This document shows positions 1-8,014 of a stretch of 25,499 bases of DNA, piece by piece; the stretch's first letter is position 1, and each line of letters opens with the position of its first letter. The DNA comes from Ruminococcus sp. GTDB lineage: Bacteria > Bacillota > Clostridia > Lachnospirales > Lachnospiraceae. Under the pieces are notes generated by a model. It saw only the letters and a list, made by a program, of their open reading frames with translations, had not been told where the DNA came from and ran no database searches. The position numbers and the translations under genes were made by a program. The stretch covers positions 1-25,499 of the forward strand of contig JAHHTL010000033.1 of assembly GCA_020024635.1 (NCBI GenBank), in the 5' to 3' direction.

Positions 1-71
1 CAAGTTCTTCTTCCAACTCTTCTTCAGGTTCTTTTTCCAACTCTTCTTCAGGTTCTTCTTCCAACTCTTCT
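1..71 (-). repeat. 24-nt coding tandem repeat (EELEEEPE-type octapeptide)
   Basis: Three near-identical 24-nt units start at 5, 29 and 53 (the third incomplete) and encode Glu-rich octapeptides with one Pro and one Leu per unit. They sit in the acidic tail of the partial TPR-like gene. The array may continue past the window edge. Confidence 0.85.
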
Positions 72-1474
72 ACCGGCATTTCCACTGTTTCATCTAAAAA
101 CTCTTCCATACCAGTTGGCATCTCTACAGTCTCATCTAATAGTTCTTCCATCTCGTTTGGCATTTCCATCGTTTCATCTGATAATTCTTCGATTGCGCTT
201 GGAAGTTCTGCTGTTTCATCTGATGTCTCTTCGATTTCTTCACTTTTTTCGCTTGAAAGATCCGCTTTCTCATCGGACACTATTTCTGTTTCCTGTGGCG
301 TTTCGCCCACAATCGGTTCTGCTTTCAGTTCCTCTAAGTCGGAATCAAAATGTGCCAGTTGTCTGTCTCTTCTTTCTGTAATCTCACTTACAAGATTTAC
401 ATCAATAACGGATTCTATTTCTTCTATCGCGGTCTCCAGTTCTGGAAGTTCATCCTCAAAATCAATCTCTTTTTCTTTCGCTGGTACTTCTGCCTTAAGA
501 TCTTTTTCCTCTTCTGCTTCCGGATTTAGCAATGATTTCAATGCATCCTCCAATTTCATTGTTTTGGCAATTCCTTTGTTTTCCAGCCGTTTCAACAAAT
601 CTTCTATAGACTCTTTTGCTTCCAGCTTTTCCTCAACCTTCTTGGACGGTTCTTCTTTTTTTAATTCTTTTGGTTCATCCGATTCTTTTGGTTGCTCCGA
701 TTCTTTAGTTGGTTCTGGTCTCTTCAATGTAATCTCTGAAAAATCACGCCTTATTTTGGAATCAGATGTTCTTGATTCTTCCTTGGCTTTCGACACAACT
801 TTCTGTCGCTCTTGCTGATATTTTTCTACATTTGGAATTCGATCTGTCACAGCCCCTGGTCTTTCATATCTGTGGTCATATTTCTCTCGCTGTGAAGGTG
901 TAAGAGGCTTATACTGCATTTTCAATTCCATCGCTTTATAGACATATTTCCCTTCACTAAACCAAAGAATCAAGTCATCGCACTCTTCCAAACATTCTGC
1001 TGTCATCCCAGCTTCCTGATACCTTTTCGCCAATTCATAAGCCCATTCTTCAATATACTCCGCCTTTTTAAATTCACAGAGAGCCTCTATCTGTTGCTCG
1101 ATTGGGGCACGTTTTGCTCTTAATATTTTATATTTCAAAATATACTGTGTTGGATCTTTTGGTGCCACTCGAAGGAACTCATCATAATAGTCAATCGCTT
1201 CTGCTACATCACCTGTCCTCAAAGAAAGCATGCATAATCGATACAACACCTTTCTACTTCCCTCTGTACGATGAAGTGCCAGATGTAAAATTTCATAGCT
1301 TTTTTGATAATTTCCATTTTTTTCATAAAGATCGCTAACTGTTGTCAGCATAGTACTATTTCTAACTCTTCTCCAATCGATGGTATCCGCAATTTCAGCT
1401 GCCCTGTTATACGCTCCATTTTCCATAAGTTCAAGCATCTGTTCTGTCTTTAACTTATATTCGTATTTATCCAC
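1..1474 (-). CDS. TPR-like repeat protein with acidic repetitive tail (partial, C-terminus outside window)
   Basis: The frame is open from a GTG start at 1474 to the window edge (491 codons visible), so this is the N-terminal part of a longer protein. I chose GTG (protein begins VDKYEYKLKTEQ) because GAGGTG lies 6 bases upstream; another in-frame GTG six nucleotides upstream overlaps that site. Residues 1 to about 200 are helical, with degenerate TPR-like pairs (for example AAEIADTIDWRRV, YEKNGNYQKSYEIL, GDVAEAIDYYDEFLRVAPKD). After about residue 210 the chain becomes charged and low-complexity (KEESDEPKELKKEEPSKKVEE) and then very acidic, with 14- and 8-residue tandem repeats. No signal peptide or membrane segment is visible, so the visible part looks cytoplasmic. 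The function is unknown; a scaffold or protein-interaction role is inference from the TPR-like part only. Confidence 0.8.
   Translation of the reverse strand, partial: MDKYEYKLKTEQMLELMENGAYNRAAEIADTIDWRRVRNSTMLTTVSDLYEKNGNYQKSYEILHLALHRTEGSRKVLYRLCMLSLRTGDVAEAIDYYDEFLRVAPKDPTQYILKYKILRAKRAPIEQQIEALCEFKKAEYIEEWAYELAKRYQEAGMTAECLEECDDLILWFSEGKYVYKAMELKMQYKPLTPSQREKYDHRYERPGAVTDRIPNVEKYQQERQKVVSKAKEESRTSDSKIRRDFSEITLKRPEPTKESEQPKESDEPKELKKEEPSKKVEEKLEAKESIEDLLKRLENKGIAKTMKLEDALKSLLNPEAEEEKDLKAEVPAKEKEIDFEDELPELETAIEEIESVIDVNLVSEITERRDRQLAHFDSDLEELKAEPIVGETPQETEIVSDEKADLSSEKSEEIEETSDETAELPSAIEELSDETMEMPNEMEELLDETVEMPTGMEEFLDETVEMPVEELEEEPEEELEKEPEEELEEEL
75..242 (-). repeat. 42-nt coding tandem repeat (14-residue acidic unit)
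   Basis: Four imperfect 42-nt units (75-116, 117-158, 159-200, 201-242) encode a 14-residue unit of the form ETVEMPxxMEELLD. Third-position and conservative changes between units keep the reading frame and the acidic pattern, so this is a protein repeat under coding constraint and not a non-coding satellite. Confidence 0.85.
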
Positions 1475-1531
1475 TGCATTCACCTCATAATAATGATTAC
1501 TATCCAATTTATTTTTGAGAATCTTCTCTTC

Positions 1532-1560
1532 AGTTTACCATAAGCTCTCAACAATGTCAA
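1532..1560 (-). promoter_or_regulatory. Promoter of the TPR-like gene
   Basis: On the minus strand TTGACA (1555-1560) is followed after exactly 17 bases by TAAACT (1532-1537). The start codon is at 1474. A sigma-A-type promoter is inferred from the consensus match and spacing. Confidence 0.75.
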
Positions 1561-1602
1561 AATGCTATTGAATGATGGGATTTCCATTAAGTTCTTTACC
1601 AT

Positions 1603-2079
1603 CTATCTTAGTCTCTTTTTTTGAAAAACTTGTCCCATTACTACATAGATTCCGCTTCCGAAAACCGCTCCGAAAAAATCAATCCCCACATCTTTTACCG
1701 ATGGACCTCTCCCATCTACAAAAGACTGGTGATACTCATCTAATCCAGCCGCAATCAAACACAAACTAATCGTCAGGAAAAACAATCTTATCCCCCGTAT
1801 ATGGTATAGATATAATGGAAACGCAAAGGAACAAGCCAGCAAAAAATATTCAGTCATATGGGCAATTTTACGTACGTAAATATGAATCTGTTCCGCTTCA
1901 AAAGCGATTTGCTGTGGATCTTTTTGCTCTTTCAATAAATACTTCTTCCATTCTATGATCTTATAACTAATTCTATAACTTAAGCTTCCGGATTCTGTCC
2001 CTGTCTGCGCTGAGAACGAAAAAATGATGCACAACAGCACAACTGCAGGAATCCATGATAATATGCGAAATCTTTTCAT
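1603..2079 (-). CDS. VanZ-family integral membrane protein
   Basis: A 158-residue protein with hydrophobic segments near residues 5-22, 75-95, 100-115 and at the C-terminus. The VanZ-like core (PF04892) is recognisable: RKIAHMTEYFLLA in the middle and DEYHQSFVDGRGPSVKDVGID near the end. VanZ-family proteins are small membrane proteins; VanZ itself gives low-level teicoplanin resistance, but most chromosomal members have no known role. The ATG at 2079 begins one base after the TAA of the upstream kinase gene (2081-2083), so translation is probably coupled. A TTG at 2097 would add six residues (LTRLNK) and overlap the kinase; I prefer the ATG. No clear terminator follows, so transcripts may run into the TPR-like gene. 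Confidence 0.85.
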   Translation of the reverse strand: MKRFRILSWIPAVVLLCIIFSFSAQTGTESGSLSYRISYKIIEWKKYLLKEQKDPQQIAFEAEQIHIYVRKIAHMTEYFLLACSFAFPLYLYHIRGIRLFFLTISLCLIAAGLDEYHQSFVDGRGPSVKDVGIDFFGAVFGSGIYVVMGQVFQKKRLR

Positions 2080-2080
2080 C

Positions 2081-3679
2081 TTATTTAACCGTGTCAATTG
2101 CAGCTCTTTCTACTGCAAGTCCTTTTTTATATCTTTCCATAAAAATTTCATAACCCTCTACGTCTTTTGGATCTGGAATCACCGTTACACTTTGTGTATC
2201 CACAAAAATATTTTCCTCTAAATATTGTGTAAGCGTTTGATTCTTTTGTTTCCACAGCATATAGGATGCCAGAACAGCAATTCCAAAGGCTCCGCCTTCT
2301 CCCGCTGTTTTCATTACAGAAACAGGGGTATTTAATGCCGCCGCTAAAATTGTTTGGCCGACTTTTTCTGTTTTAAAAAGACCTCCATGAGCCAAAATTA
2401 CATCTACCTTTACTCCTTCTTCTCGCAATAAAAGATCATTTCCAATTTTGATGGCCCCAAGCGACGTATAAAGATGGGTCCTCATGAAATTTGCCAGTGA
2501 AAAGTTACAATTCTGCTCTCTTACAAACAGTGGACGTCCTTCTGTAAAATCTGTAATATGTTCTCCAGAAAAATAGTTGTAAGAAAGAAGTCCGCCACAA
2601 TCTTTTTCCCCTGAAAGTGCTAATTGATACAATCCCTCATACAACTGATCCATTTCCATCTTGATATGGAAATTATCACAAAATTGCTTAAATATTTGAA
2701 CCCATGCATTTAGATCAGAGGTACAATTATTACAATGTGCCATGGCAACAGAATTTCCTTCTGGCGTTGTTACAATATCAATCTGTGGGTAAACTTTTGA
2801 AAGTTTCTTTTCTAGAACAATCATAGAAAACACAGAGGTACCAGCCGACACATTTCCTGTTCGGACTTTAATGCTATTTGTTGCAACCATACCTGTTCCC
2901 GCATCTCCTGCCGGTGGGCACATAGGGATTCCTTCTTTTAATGTTCCAGACGGATCCAAAAGTGCGGCTCCTTCTTTGGTAAGAATGCCTCCTTTTTCCC
3001 CCGCTACAAGCACCTTTGGAAGAATCTCTTCGATTTTCCACTGGTACTTTTGATCTGAAATTTTTTCATCAAATTTTCTTAACATCTCTTTGTAATATGT
3101 TTTTGTCTCAGGGTCTATTGGAAACATCCCCGAAGCATCATCAATTCCAAGTACCTTCTCTCCTGTCAGTTTCCAGTGTACATATCCAGACAATGTGGTC
3201 ATATAACGAATATCCTTTACATGATCAAGACCCTCCAATACAGACTGATACAAATGCGCGATACTCCACCTTTGCGGAATTTGATGATCAAATAACTCCA
3301 CCAGTTCTTGCGCCGCCTGTTCTGTCATGGTATTTCTCCATGTTCGAAATGGTACTAATTGTTGATCATTTTCATCAAATACCAAGTATCCGTGCATCAT
3401 ACCACTAACTCCAATTCCTCCAAGTGATTCCAGTTCTATTTCATACTGATCTTGAACACTCTTCTTTAATTCTTGATAACATTTCTGGATTCCACTCCAA
3501 ACATCATCCATGTGATACGTCCATACACCATCTTCTAATTTGTTTTCCCATGAAAAACTACCGGTTGCCAATATAGTGTGCTGATCATCTAGCAAAACAC
3601 CTTTAATTCTTGTGGAACCTAATTCAATTCCTAACACCGTTTTTCCTTCTGAAATCTTTGCTCGTGCTATAGTATTCAT
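2081..3679 (-). CDS. FGGY-family carbohydrate kinase (xylulokinase/ribulokinase-like)
   Basis: The 532-residue protein has the FGGY two-domain layout. The N-terminal phosphate-binding loop is GIELGSTRIKG (about residues 17-27), the second-domain motif is AGDAGTGMVATNSIKVRTGN, and the C-terminal ATP-side signature is HGGLFKTEKVGQTILAAALN followed by GEGGAFGIAVLA. Family members phosphorylate pentoses, pentuloses, glycerol or related polyols. The substrate cannot be read from the sequence and no pentose isomerase or transporter gene is nearby. I use the ATG at 3679 (MNTIARAK...), with AAAGGAA upstream; an extension to 3775 would run through the promoter and overlap yolD. It has its own promoter at 3725-3753 and is followed one nucleotide later by the VanZ-like gene, an odd pairing for a sugar kinase. 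Confidence 0.88.
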   Translation of the reverse strand: MNTIARAKISEGKTVLGIELGSTRIKGVLLDDQHTILATGSFSWENKLEDGVWTYHMDDVWSGIQKCYQELKKSVQDQYEIELESLGGIGVSGMMHGYLVFDENDQQLVPFRTWRNTMTEQAAQELVELFDHQIPQRWSIAHLYQSVLEGLDHVKDIRYMTTLSGYVHWKLTGEKVLGIDDASGMFPIDPETKTYYKEMLRKFDEKISDQKYQWKIEEILPKVLVAGEKGGILTKEGAALLDPSGTLKEGIPMCPPAGDAGTGMVATNSIKVRTGNVSAGTSVFSMIVLEKKLSKVYPQIDIVTTPEGNSVAMAHCNNCTSDLNAWVQIFKQFCDNFHIKMEMDQLYEGLYQLALSGEKDCGGLLSYNYFSGEHITDFTEGRPLFVREQNCNFSLANFMRTHLYTSLGAIKIGNDLLLREEGVKVDVILAHGGLFKTEKVGQTILAAALNTPVSVMKTAGEGGAFGIAVLASYMLWKQKNQTLTQYLEENIFVDTQSVTVIPDPKDVEGYEIFMERYKKGLAVERAAIDTVK

Positions 3680-3724
3680 CTTCTTTTTTCCTTTATCTAA
3701 TGATCGCCTGTCTTTTCCACTATC

Positions 3725-3753
3725 ATTATACAAAAAAGTGATTCTAACTTCAA
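3725..3753 (-). promoter_or_regulatory. Promoter of the kinase-VanZ operon
   Basis: On the minus strand TTGAAG (3748-3753) is followed after 17 bases by a perfect TATAAT (3725-3730). It lies between the yolD stop (3765) and the kinase start (3679), so the kinase can be expressed independently of the SOS operon upstream. Confidence 0.8.
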
Positions 3754-3764
3754 TTTGATTCTCT

Positions 3765-4184
3765 TTACTTTTCAACGATCTTTAACTTATAAATATCTTT
3801 TAGCATAATATTGGTATGATCCTCCAATATAAGTCTGCCTCCCACAGCATCAATTCTCTTTAATTTTCCCAAAATCGTACGATAGTTACCGCCTTCTTTT
3901 TTCAAATCTTCCACAAAATAGGTGATTAAAATTTGATCGTTCTTTTTAGGGTCACTAAGAATCTGTAATAGCGTTACATCCAATTGTTCCTTTTCTTCTT
4001 CAGATAATTCTCTTCTTCTTTGTGTAAGACGGGCTGTTTCTTTTATTGCATCATTGTGTCCACTAAGAGCTGCAAAAGGTGCGAACTGTGCCGCCCGATC
4101 CTGTAATGACATTTGTGGATGCTTCTTTGAAATTGGATGTTTACAATTCATAATATCATTATATTTTTCCTGCTTTTTTTCCAT
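3765..4184 (-). CDS. YolD-like protein, partner of the Y-family polymerase
   Basis: A 139-residue soluble protein with features of the YolD-like family (PF08863): an N-terminal SLQDRAAQFAPFAALSGHNDAI stretch, a Glu/Lys-rich helical middle, and a C-terminal beta-rich part (GKLKRIDAVGGRLILEDHTNIMLKDIYKLK). YolD-like proteins are usually encoded next to UmuC-like translesion polymerases in Firmicutes and are thought to act with them, perhaps as a UmuD-like accessory. Here the gene starts 14 bases after the polymerase stop, with AGGAGA upstream of its ATG, so the two form one operon under the LexA box at 5767-5780. No strong terminator follows before the kinase promoter. Confidence 0.85.
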   Translation of the reverse strand: MEKKQEKYNDIMNCKHPISKKHPQMSLQDRAAQFAPFAALSGHNDAIKETARLTQRRRELSEEEKEQLDVTLLQILSDPKKNDQILITYFVEDLKKEGGNYRTILGKLKRIDAVGGRLILEDHTNIMLKDIYKLKIVEK

Positions 4185-4198
4185 TTCTCTATCTTCTC

Positions 4199-5671
4199 CT
4201 AGGCTTTGTGTCCACCGATTTGTCTATTTCGCTCCTTTGCCGTAGCTCCATCTTCAAAATTCATCCCCTTAAGCACTGCATTTTTCCCATATTTTCTTTT
4301 AATAGAAAGCATAGCCTTTTGCACCCTCTTTTCTTTTTCCAGAACTCTTTCTTCCTCTTCCCTTTGTTTTTTAAGCGCTTCATAGTCCGTAAACAGATGA
4401 AGTTGCTCAAACTCTTCCTTTGGATTTATCTCCGATTCCCTTTTGATGTGATTTGCTGAAATATTAATTCGTCTTATTTGTAGATTTTTATCCACAATTT
4501 GATCATATAGATTGCATATTGCCTCCATAATTTTCCGTGTCGAGGACGTATATTCTTTCATATTTGCTGTACCATGAGCATGCTTTGGAATCTGTCTTCC
4601 GTAAGAATCTGTCGTAATCTCTCCTTTGTATCTGCTTTTTTTCAAAGAATCCGATAAATTCTCTATATCATACCCCACTGTCAATACAATCTGATTGGTA
4701 ACAACTCCTTTCTCCACTAAATCAAGAGTAAGGGTATCCACCATCTCCTTTACCACAAGCTTTGCTTTCTCAAAGGGATATGGACAAGATAGCACCTGAC
4801 CACTGCCAATGCTTTTTGCCTGAGGCTTGTACCCTTTTATATCTGCCATGGTACAAGGCTCCCACCCCCACGCATGGTCAATCAATAACTCTGCATTCAC
4901 ACCAAACAGCTTATACAGTAACTCTTCATTATAAAAATCCATGGGGGCTCCTATGGAGCAGCGTGCAATATCTCCCATAGTATAAAGGCCACAAGATTCT
5001 AATTTTTTTGCATACCCTTTTCCGACTCTCCAAAAATCTGTCAAAGGCTTATGATCCCATAATAATTCACGATATAACTGTTCATCTAATTCTGCAATCC
5101 GCACTCCATCTTGATCCGGCGGAATTTTTTTTGCCACCACGTCCATGGCTACTTTGCACAAATATAGATTCGTTCCAATTCCTGCGGTAGCAGTAATACC
5201 TGTGGTCGCTAATACCTCTCGAATCATAGCTGCCGTCAATTCTTTTGGTGTCATACCATACGTTGTAAGATAATTAGTTATATCCATAAATACCTCATCT
5301 ATGGAATATACATGAATGTCTTCTGGAGCAATATATTTCAGATAAACTTCATAGATACGAGTGCTGTATTCTATATACAACGCCATTCTCGGTGGCACAG
5401 CCACATACGTAAGGGGTGGCTCTTTGGGATGCTCCATTTTCCGAAATGCATTCACCTGTTCCACCTTCTGGATCACTTCAAAAAGTCTTGGCCGTCCGGA
5501 AATCCCTTGCTTTTTTAAAGACGGAGATACTGCAAGACATATTGTTTTTTGCGTTCGAGAAGCATCTGCAACAACAAGATTGGTTGTTAGTGGATCCAAT
5601 CCTCTCTCCACACACTCGACAGACGCATAAAAAGATTTCAAATCAATTGCAACGTAGCATCTGTTTTCCAA
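4199..5671 (-). CDS. Y-family translesion DNA polymerase (UmuC/UvrX-like)
   Basis: This 490-residue protein is a Y-family polymerase of the ImpB/MucB/SamB type. The first catalytic carboxylate block is AIDLKSFYASVE (Asp10) and the second is VYSIDEVFMD (Asp125-Glu126). A helix-hairpin-helix-like thumb segment (FWRVGKGYAKKLESCGLYTMGDIA) and a little-finger region follow. The C-terminal tail is Lys/Glu-rich and ends KYGKNAVLKGMNFEDGATAKERNRQIGGHKA, as in the Bacillus UvrX/YqjW group. Its role is synthesis past damaged bases, with low fidelity. The start is TTG at 5671, supported by AGGAAGGAG 8 bases upstream and the conserved N-terminus. A LexA box and a good promoter lie upstream, so SOS induction is expected. 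Confidence 0.93.
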   Translation of the reverse strand: MENRCYVAIDLKSFYASVECVERGLDPLTTNLVVADASRTQKTICLAVSPSLKKQGISGRPRLFEVIQKVEQVNAFRKMEHPKEPPLTYVAVPPRMALYIEYSTRIYEVYLKYIAPEDIHVYSIDEVFMDITNYLTTYGMTPKELTAAMIREVLATTGITATAGIGTNLYLCKVAMDVVAKKIPPDQDGVRIAELDEQLYRELLWDHKPLTDFWRVGKGYAKKLESCGLYTMGDIARCSIGAPMDFYNEELLYKLFGVNAELLIDHAWGWEPCTMADIKGYKPQAKSIGSGQVLSCPYPFEKAKLVVKEMVDTLTLDLVEKGVVTNQIVLTVGYDIENLSDSLKKSRYKGEITTDSYGRQIPKHAHGTANMKEYTSSTRKIMEAICNLYDQIVDKNLQIRRINISANHIKRESEINPKEEFEQLHLFTDYEALKKQREEEERVLEKEKRVQKAMLSIKRKYGKNAVLKGMNFEDGATAKERNRQIGGHKA

Positions 5672-5728
5672 AGTTTTCGTCTCCTTCCTTGTATTCGCTT
5701 ATCTTTTACTATTTCATATTTTAGATTT

Positions 5729-5757
5729 ATCATACATGAAAACAGGAACGAATTCAA
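5729..5757 (-). promoter_or_regulatory. Promoter of the UmuC-YolD operon
   Basis: On the minus strand TTGAAT (5752-5757) is followed after 17 bases by TATGAT (5729-5734). The start codon lies about 58 bases downstream of the -10 element. The LexA box ends about 9 bases upstream of the -35. Confidence 0.7.
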
Positions 5758-5766
5758 CCCATTTCT

Positions 5767-5780
5767 CGAACATATGTTTG
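5767..5780. promoter_or_regulatory. LexA (DinR) SOS box
   Basis: CGAACATATGTTTG matches the Bacillus-type LexA consensus CGAAC-N4-GTTCG/GTTYG, with complete CGAAC and GTTTG arms. It stands about 95 bases before a Y-family polymerase gene, a classic SOS target. Repression by LexA and induction on DNA damage are inferred from the site and the gene. Confidence 0.88.
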
Positions 5781-5799
5781 TTTTTTATTCTATCACAAA

Positions 5800-5854
5800 C
5801 CGGAAAACAAAAAGAAGATACGGTACAGTCTCATAACCAGGCTGTACCATATCT
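5800..5854 (-). terminator. Rho-independent terminator of the exporter operon
   Basis: Arms 5816-5828 and 5842-5854 pair over 13 positions with one mismatch, around a 13-base loop. On the minus strand the stem is followed by CTTCTTTTTGTTTTCC. It lies about 60 bases after the stop of the secreted heptad-repeat gene. It also separates that operon from the SOS operon downstream. Confidence 0.8.
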
Positions 5855-5915
5855 CTCAAAAAACTTCTTTATGGGAGCATATTATTTTTTGCTCTTCCCT
5901 TCTTTTTATTTTGTT

Positions 5916-8009
5916 TTATTCTATCTTTTCTGTACGATAAATAATTTTAACTGGTTGATCTTCGTCTTGTGATACACGAACCATTCCTTTTAATCTCGTC
6001 GCCAATTTACCAAGATCTCCATCCACTGCATCTACTAATTTTTTTACCGCTTTTTCATTAAATTCGCCAAGACCATCTGATAATTTTACCGATCCATCCT
6101 TCAATTGTGTAACTCCATCGATCAATGCCGGAGCTGCTCCTTTTAATTTACTGATTCCGGCGTTTAATTCCTTTGTTCCACCTAACAAAGTAGAAGTTCC
6201 ATTTTTAAGTGTAAGCATTCCTGCGTTTAAATCAGATGCCCCTTGTGCAGCTGTTGCTACTCCATCTGTGTAAGCTACAAGTCCAAGATAAAAACTATTG
6301 TAACCATCTAACGCTGCCTTTAATTTAATGATTGCTTTTGCTCCTTCTGATGCTGCCTCTAACTTTTGTCTTACTTCATCAGATGCCATTGCTTCTGAAA
6401 TCTTTTGCTGTACTTGAATTTCTATATTTTTTGCAATAATTGCTTTTACCTCTTCCGTCTGCATCTGCTGCGCCGTTGTCTGTGCAATCAGTTCTTGTGT
6501 ACCTGCTTCAGACATTTTGGCTTCTACAAGACTTTGTATTTTCCCTTGAACTTCTTCGCTATTCATTTGTGCTTCTATGGCTGCTGACACCTTTTCCTGC
6601 ACATCCTGAGGAATTTGTCCTGCTTGAACAGCCTGATCATACTGCTCTTTTGTCATCGAAGCCACTGTCTGAATCACTTGCTCTTCTACCTGTGCTCTTA
6701 CACCTTCCGCAACTTTTGCCTGTACTTCCTGCTGAACTTTGGCTGTTACTTGACTTGTCACCTGTTCGGAAACAACTTTCTTTACCCCTTCTTCAATGAT
6801 CGAACGTTTTTCTTCCACTTTGGCTGTTACCGTTTTCAAAGCTTGGTCATAAACTGCGCTTTGATCTAACGATCCAATAATCCCATTTAATACACTAGAA
6901 TAGTTTCCAATTGAAAGTTGAGGAACGGAAAGACCTGCTTTCTCAATTTCAGACTGTGCCGTGGAAAGAAGTGTATTAAATACCTGCTGTGCACCACCGA
7001 TCAAAGTCGCATTGTTGGATGCCAAAGTAGATAGTCCTGTGGAAAGCTGTGAGGAACCATCTAATAACTGTGCTGCACCTCCATCTAACGTAGAGGCTCC
7101 ATTTTCCAGTTGTGAACTTCCAAGTGCAAGTTGACCAATTCCATTTGAAAGTTCTCCTGTTTTTTCATTCAATGTATGAAGTCCATCTGCTAATTTGTTG
7201 GATCCATCCATTAACTGTCCCATAGCACTTGTCATCTGATCCATAGAATCTTTTAATCCGTTTACACTTTGAAACTTCGAAGAATCCAATTCTCCAAAAA
7301 TTTCATTGGTTGCCAAAGTCATCGTTTCCATCATCTGAAAGCCCTGTGCATCTGCTTCGACTTCTACATAATCCGGAAGTTCCAATTTATCCTTGGAAAT
7401 TTTAAGGTTTTCCTGAACCCCAGGCAAGGCAATTCCTGCCACGATGGTTCGGTCTCCGTCATCAACCAGTTTTCCATTTGTCACTTTTACATTGGAAAAT
7501 ACATTATTTTCCAAAATCATTCCTGTAAGCATAACATACGGAACAAATATTTCCTCTTTTTTTCCATCTATAACAGAGGTTTTTTTCTCTTTATTTTTAT
7601 AATCGATACGAATTTTTACATGACCATTTTTTCCGGCAAGCTCAGATGCACTGATTTTCTTCCCATCAAGTTCGTAACTGATTTCAAGCTGAACCGGAAG
7701 ATTTTTCTGTATTCCCAAAAGATTTACATCCTCTTTTGGAATCGAATTGCCAATCATTTTTCTCATGTCATCACTTACAATGATCTTGTTCACAGCTCCA
7801 TCCGAATTGGTAAAAACATAAAGAACTTCTTCCCCTGTTGCCACCTTATTGCTCTCTTTTATTTTTTTCGTTTCTGTATTTTGCGCAACAATTTTTTCTG
7901 CTTTTCCATTTCCATTTTTTGCATAAGTGGTAACTCCTGTCCCTCCTGCGACCATTGTCGCACAAAGAACAACTGATACTGCGGATTTCCATTTCTTATT
8001 TCTATTCAT
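5916..8009 (-). CDS. Secreted heptad-repeat protein (YhgE/Pip-like repeats), exporter partner
   Basis: A 697-residue protein with a signal peptide (MNRNKKWKSAVSVVLCATMV, likely cleavage after ...TTYA near residue 30) and no other membrane segment, lipobox or sortase motif. Residues 60-240 look beta-rich and contain a KISASELAGKNGHVKIRIDY stretch. Residues about 255-345 carry xxxLxxGxxxL heptads (LMDGSNKLADGLHTLNE, LENGASTLDGGAAQLLDG). Residues about 390-565 are predicted long Glu/Gln/Val-rich helices (QVTAKVQQEVQAKVAEGVRA). Residues about 575-650 return to heptads (LKDGSVKLSDGLGEF). Such heptads occur in YhgE/Pip and in type VII secretion EsaA/YueB. The gene follows the MMPL gene by 5 bases, with its ribosome site inside the MMPL 3' end. 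An extracellular adaptor for the exporter is inference. Confidence 0.82.
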   Translation of the reverse strand: MNRNKKWKSAVSVVLCATMVAGGTGVTTYAKNGNGKAEKIVAQNTETKKIKESNKVATGEEVLYVFTNSDGAVNKIIVSDDMRKMIGNSIPKEDVNLLGIQKNLPVQLEISYELDGKKISASELAGKNGHVKIRIDYKNKEKKTSVIDGKKEEIFVPYVMLTGMILENNVFSNVKVTNGKLVDDGDRTIVAGIALPGVQENLKISKDKLELPDYVEVEADAQGFQMMETMTLATNEIFGELDSSKFQSVNGLKDSMDQMTSAMGQLMDGSNKLADGLHTLNEKTGELSNGIGQLALGSSQLENGASTLDGGAAQLLDGSSQLSTGLSTLASNNATLIGGAQQVFNTLLSTAQSEIEKAGLSVPQLSIGNYSSVLNGIIGSLDQSAVYDQALKTVTAKVEEKRSIIEEGVKKVVSEQVTSQVTAKVQQEVQAKVAEGVRAQVEEQVIQTVASMTKEQYDQAVQAGQIPQDVQEKVSAAIEAQMNSEEVQGKIQSLVEAKMSEAGTQELIAQTTAQQMQTEEVKAIIAKNIEIQVQQKISEAMASDEVRQKLEAASEGAKAIIKLKAALDGYNSFYLGLVAYTDGVATAAQGASDLNAGMLTLKNGTSTLLGGTKELNAGISKLKGAAPALIDGVTQLKDGSVKLSDGLGEFNEKAVKKLVDAVDGDLGKLATRLKGMVRVSQDEDQPVKIIYRTEKIE

Positions 8010-8014
8010 ATTCC

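Noticed and set aside
115..381. 88-codon plus-strand ORF over the acidic repeats
   Set aside because: It is the reverse reading of Glu-rich tandem repeats, which gives Leu/Phe/Ser-rich nonsense on the other strand.
3680..3775. N-terminal extension of the kinase gene to 3775
   Set aside because: It crosses a TTGAAG-17-TATAAT promoter and overlaps yolD; family homology starts only after the ATG at 3679.
7269..7976. 235-codon plus-strand ORF opposite the secreted heptad-repeat gene
   Set aside because: It is antisense to a gene with signal peptide, repeats and good ribosome site; its translation is Phe/Ile/His/Cys-rich with no domain, typical of a shadow frame.
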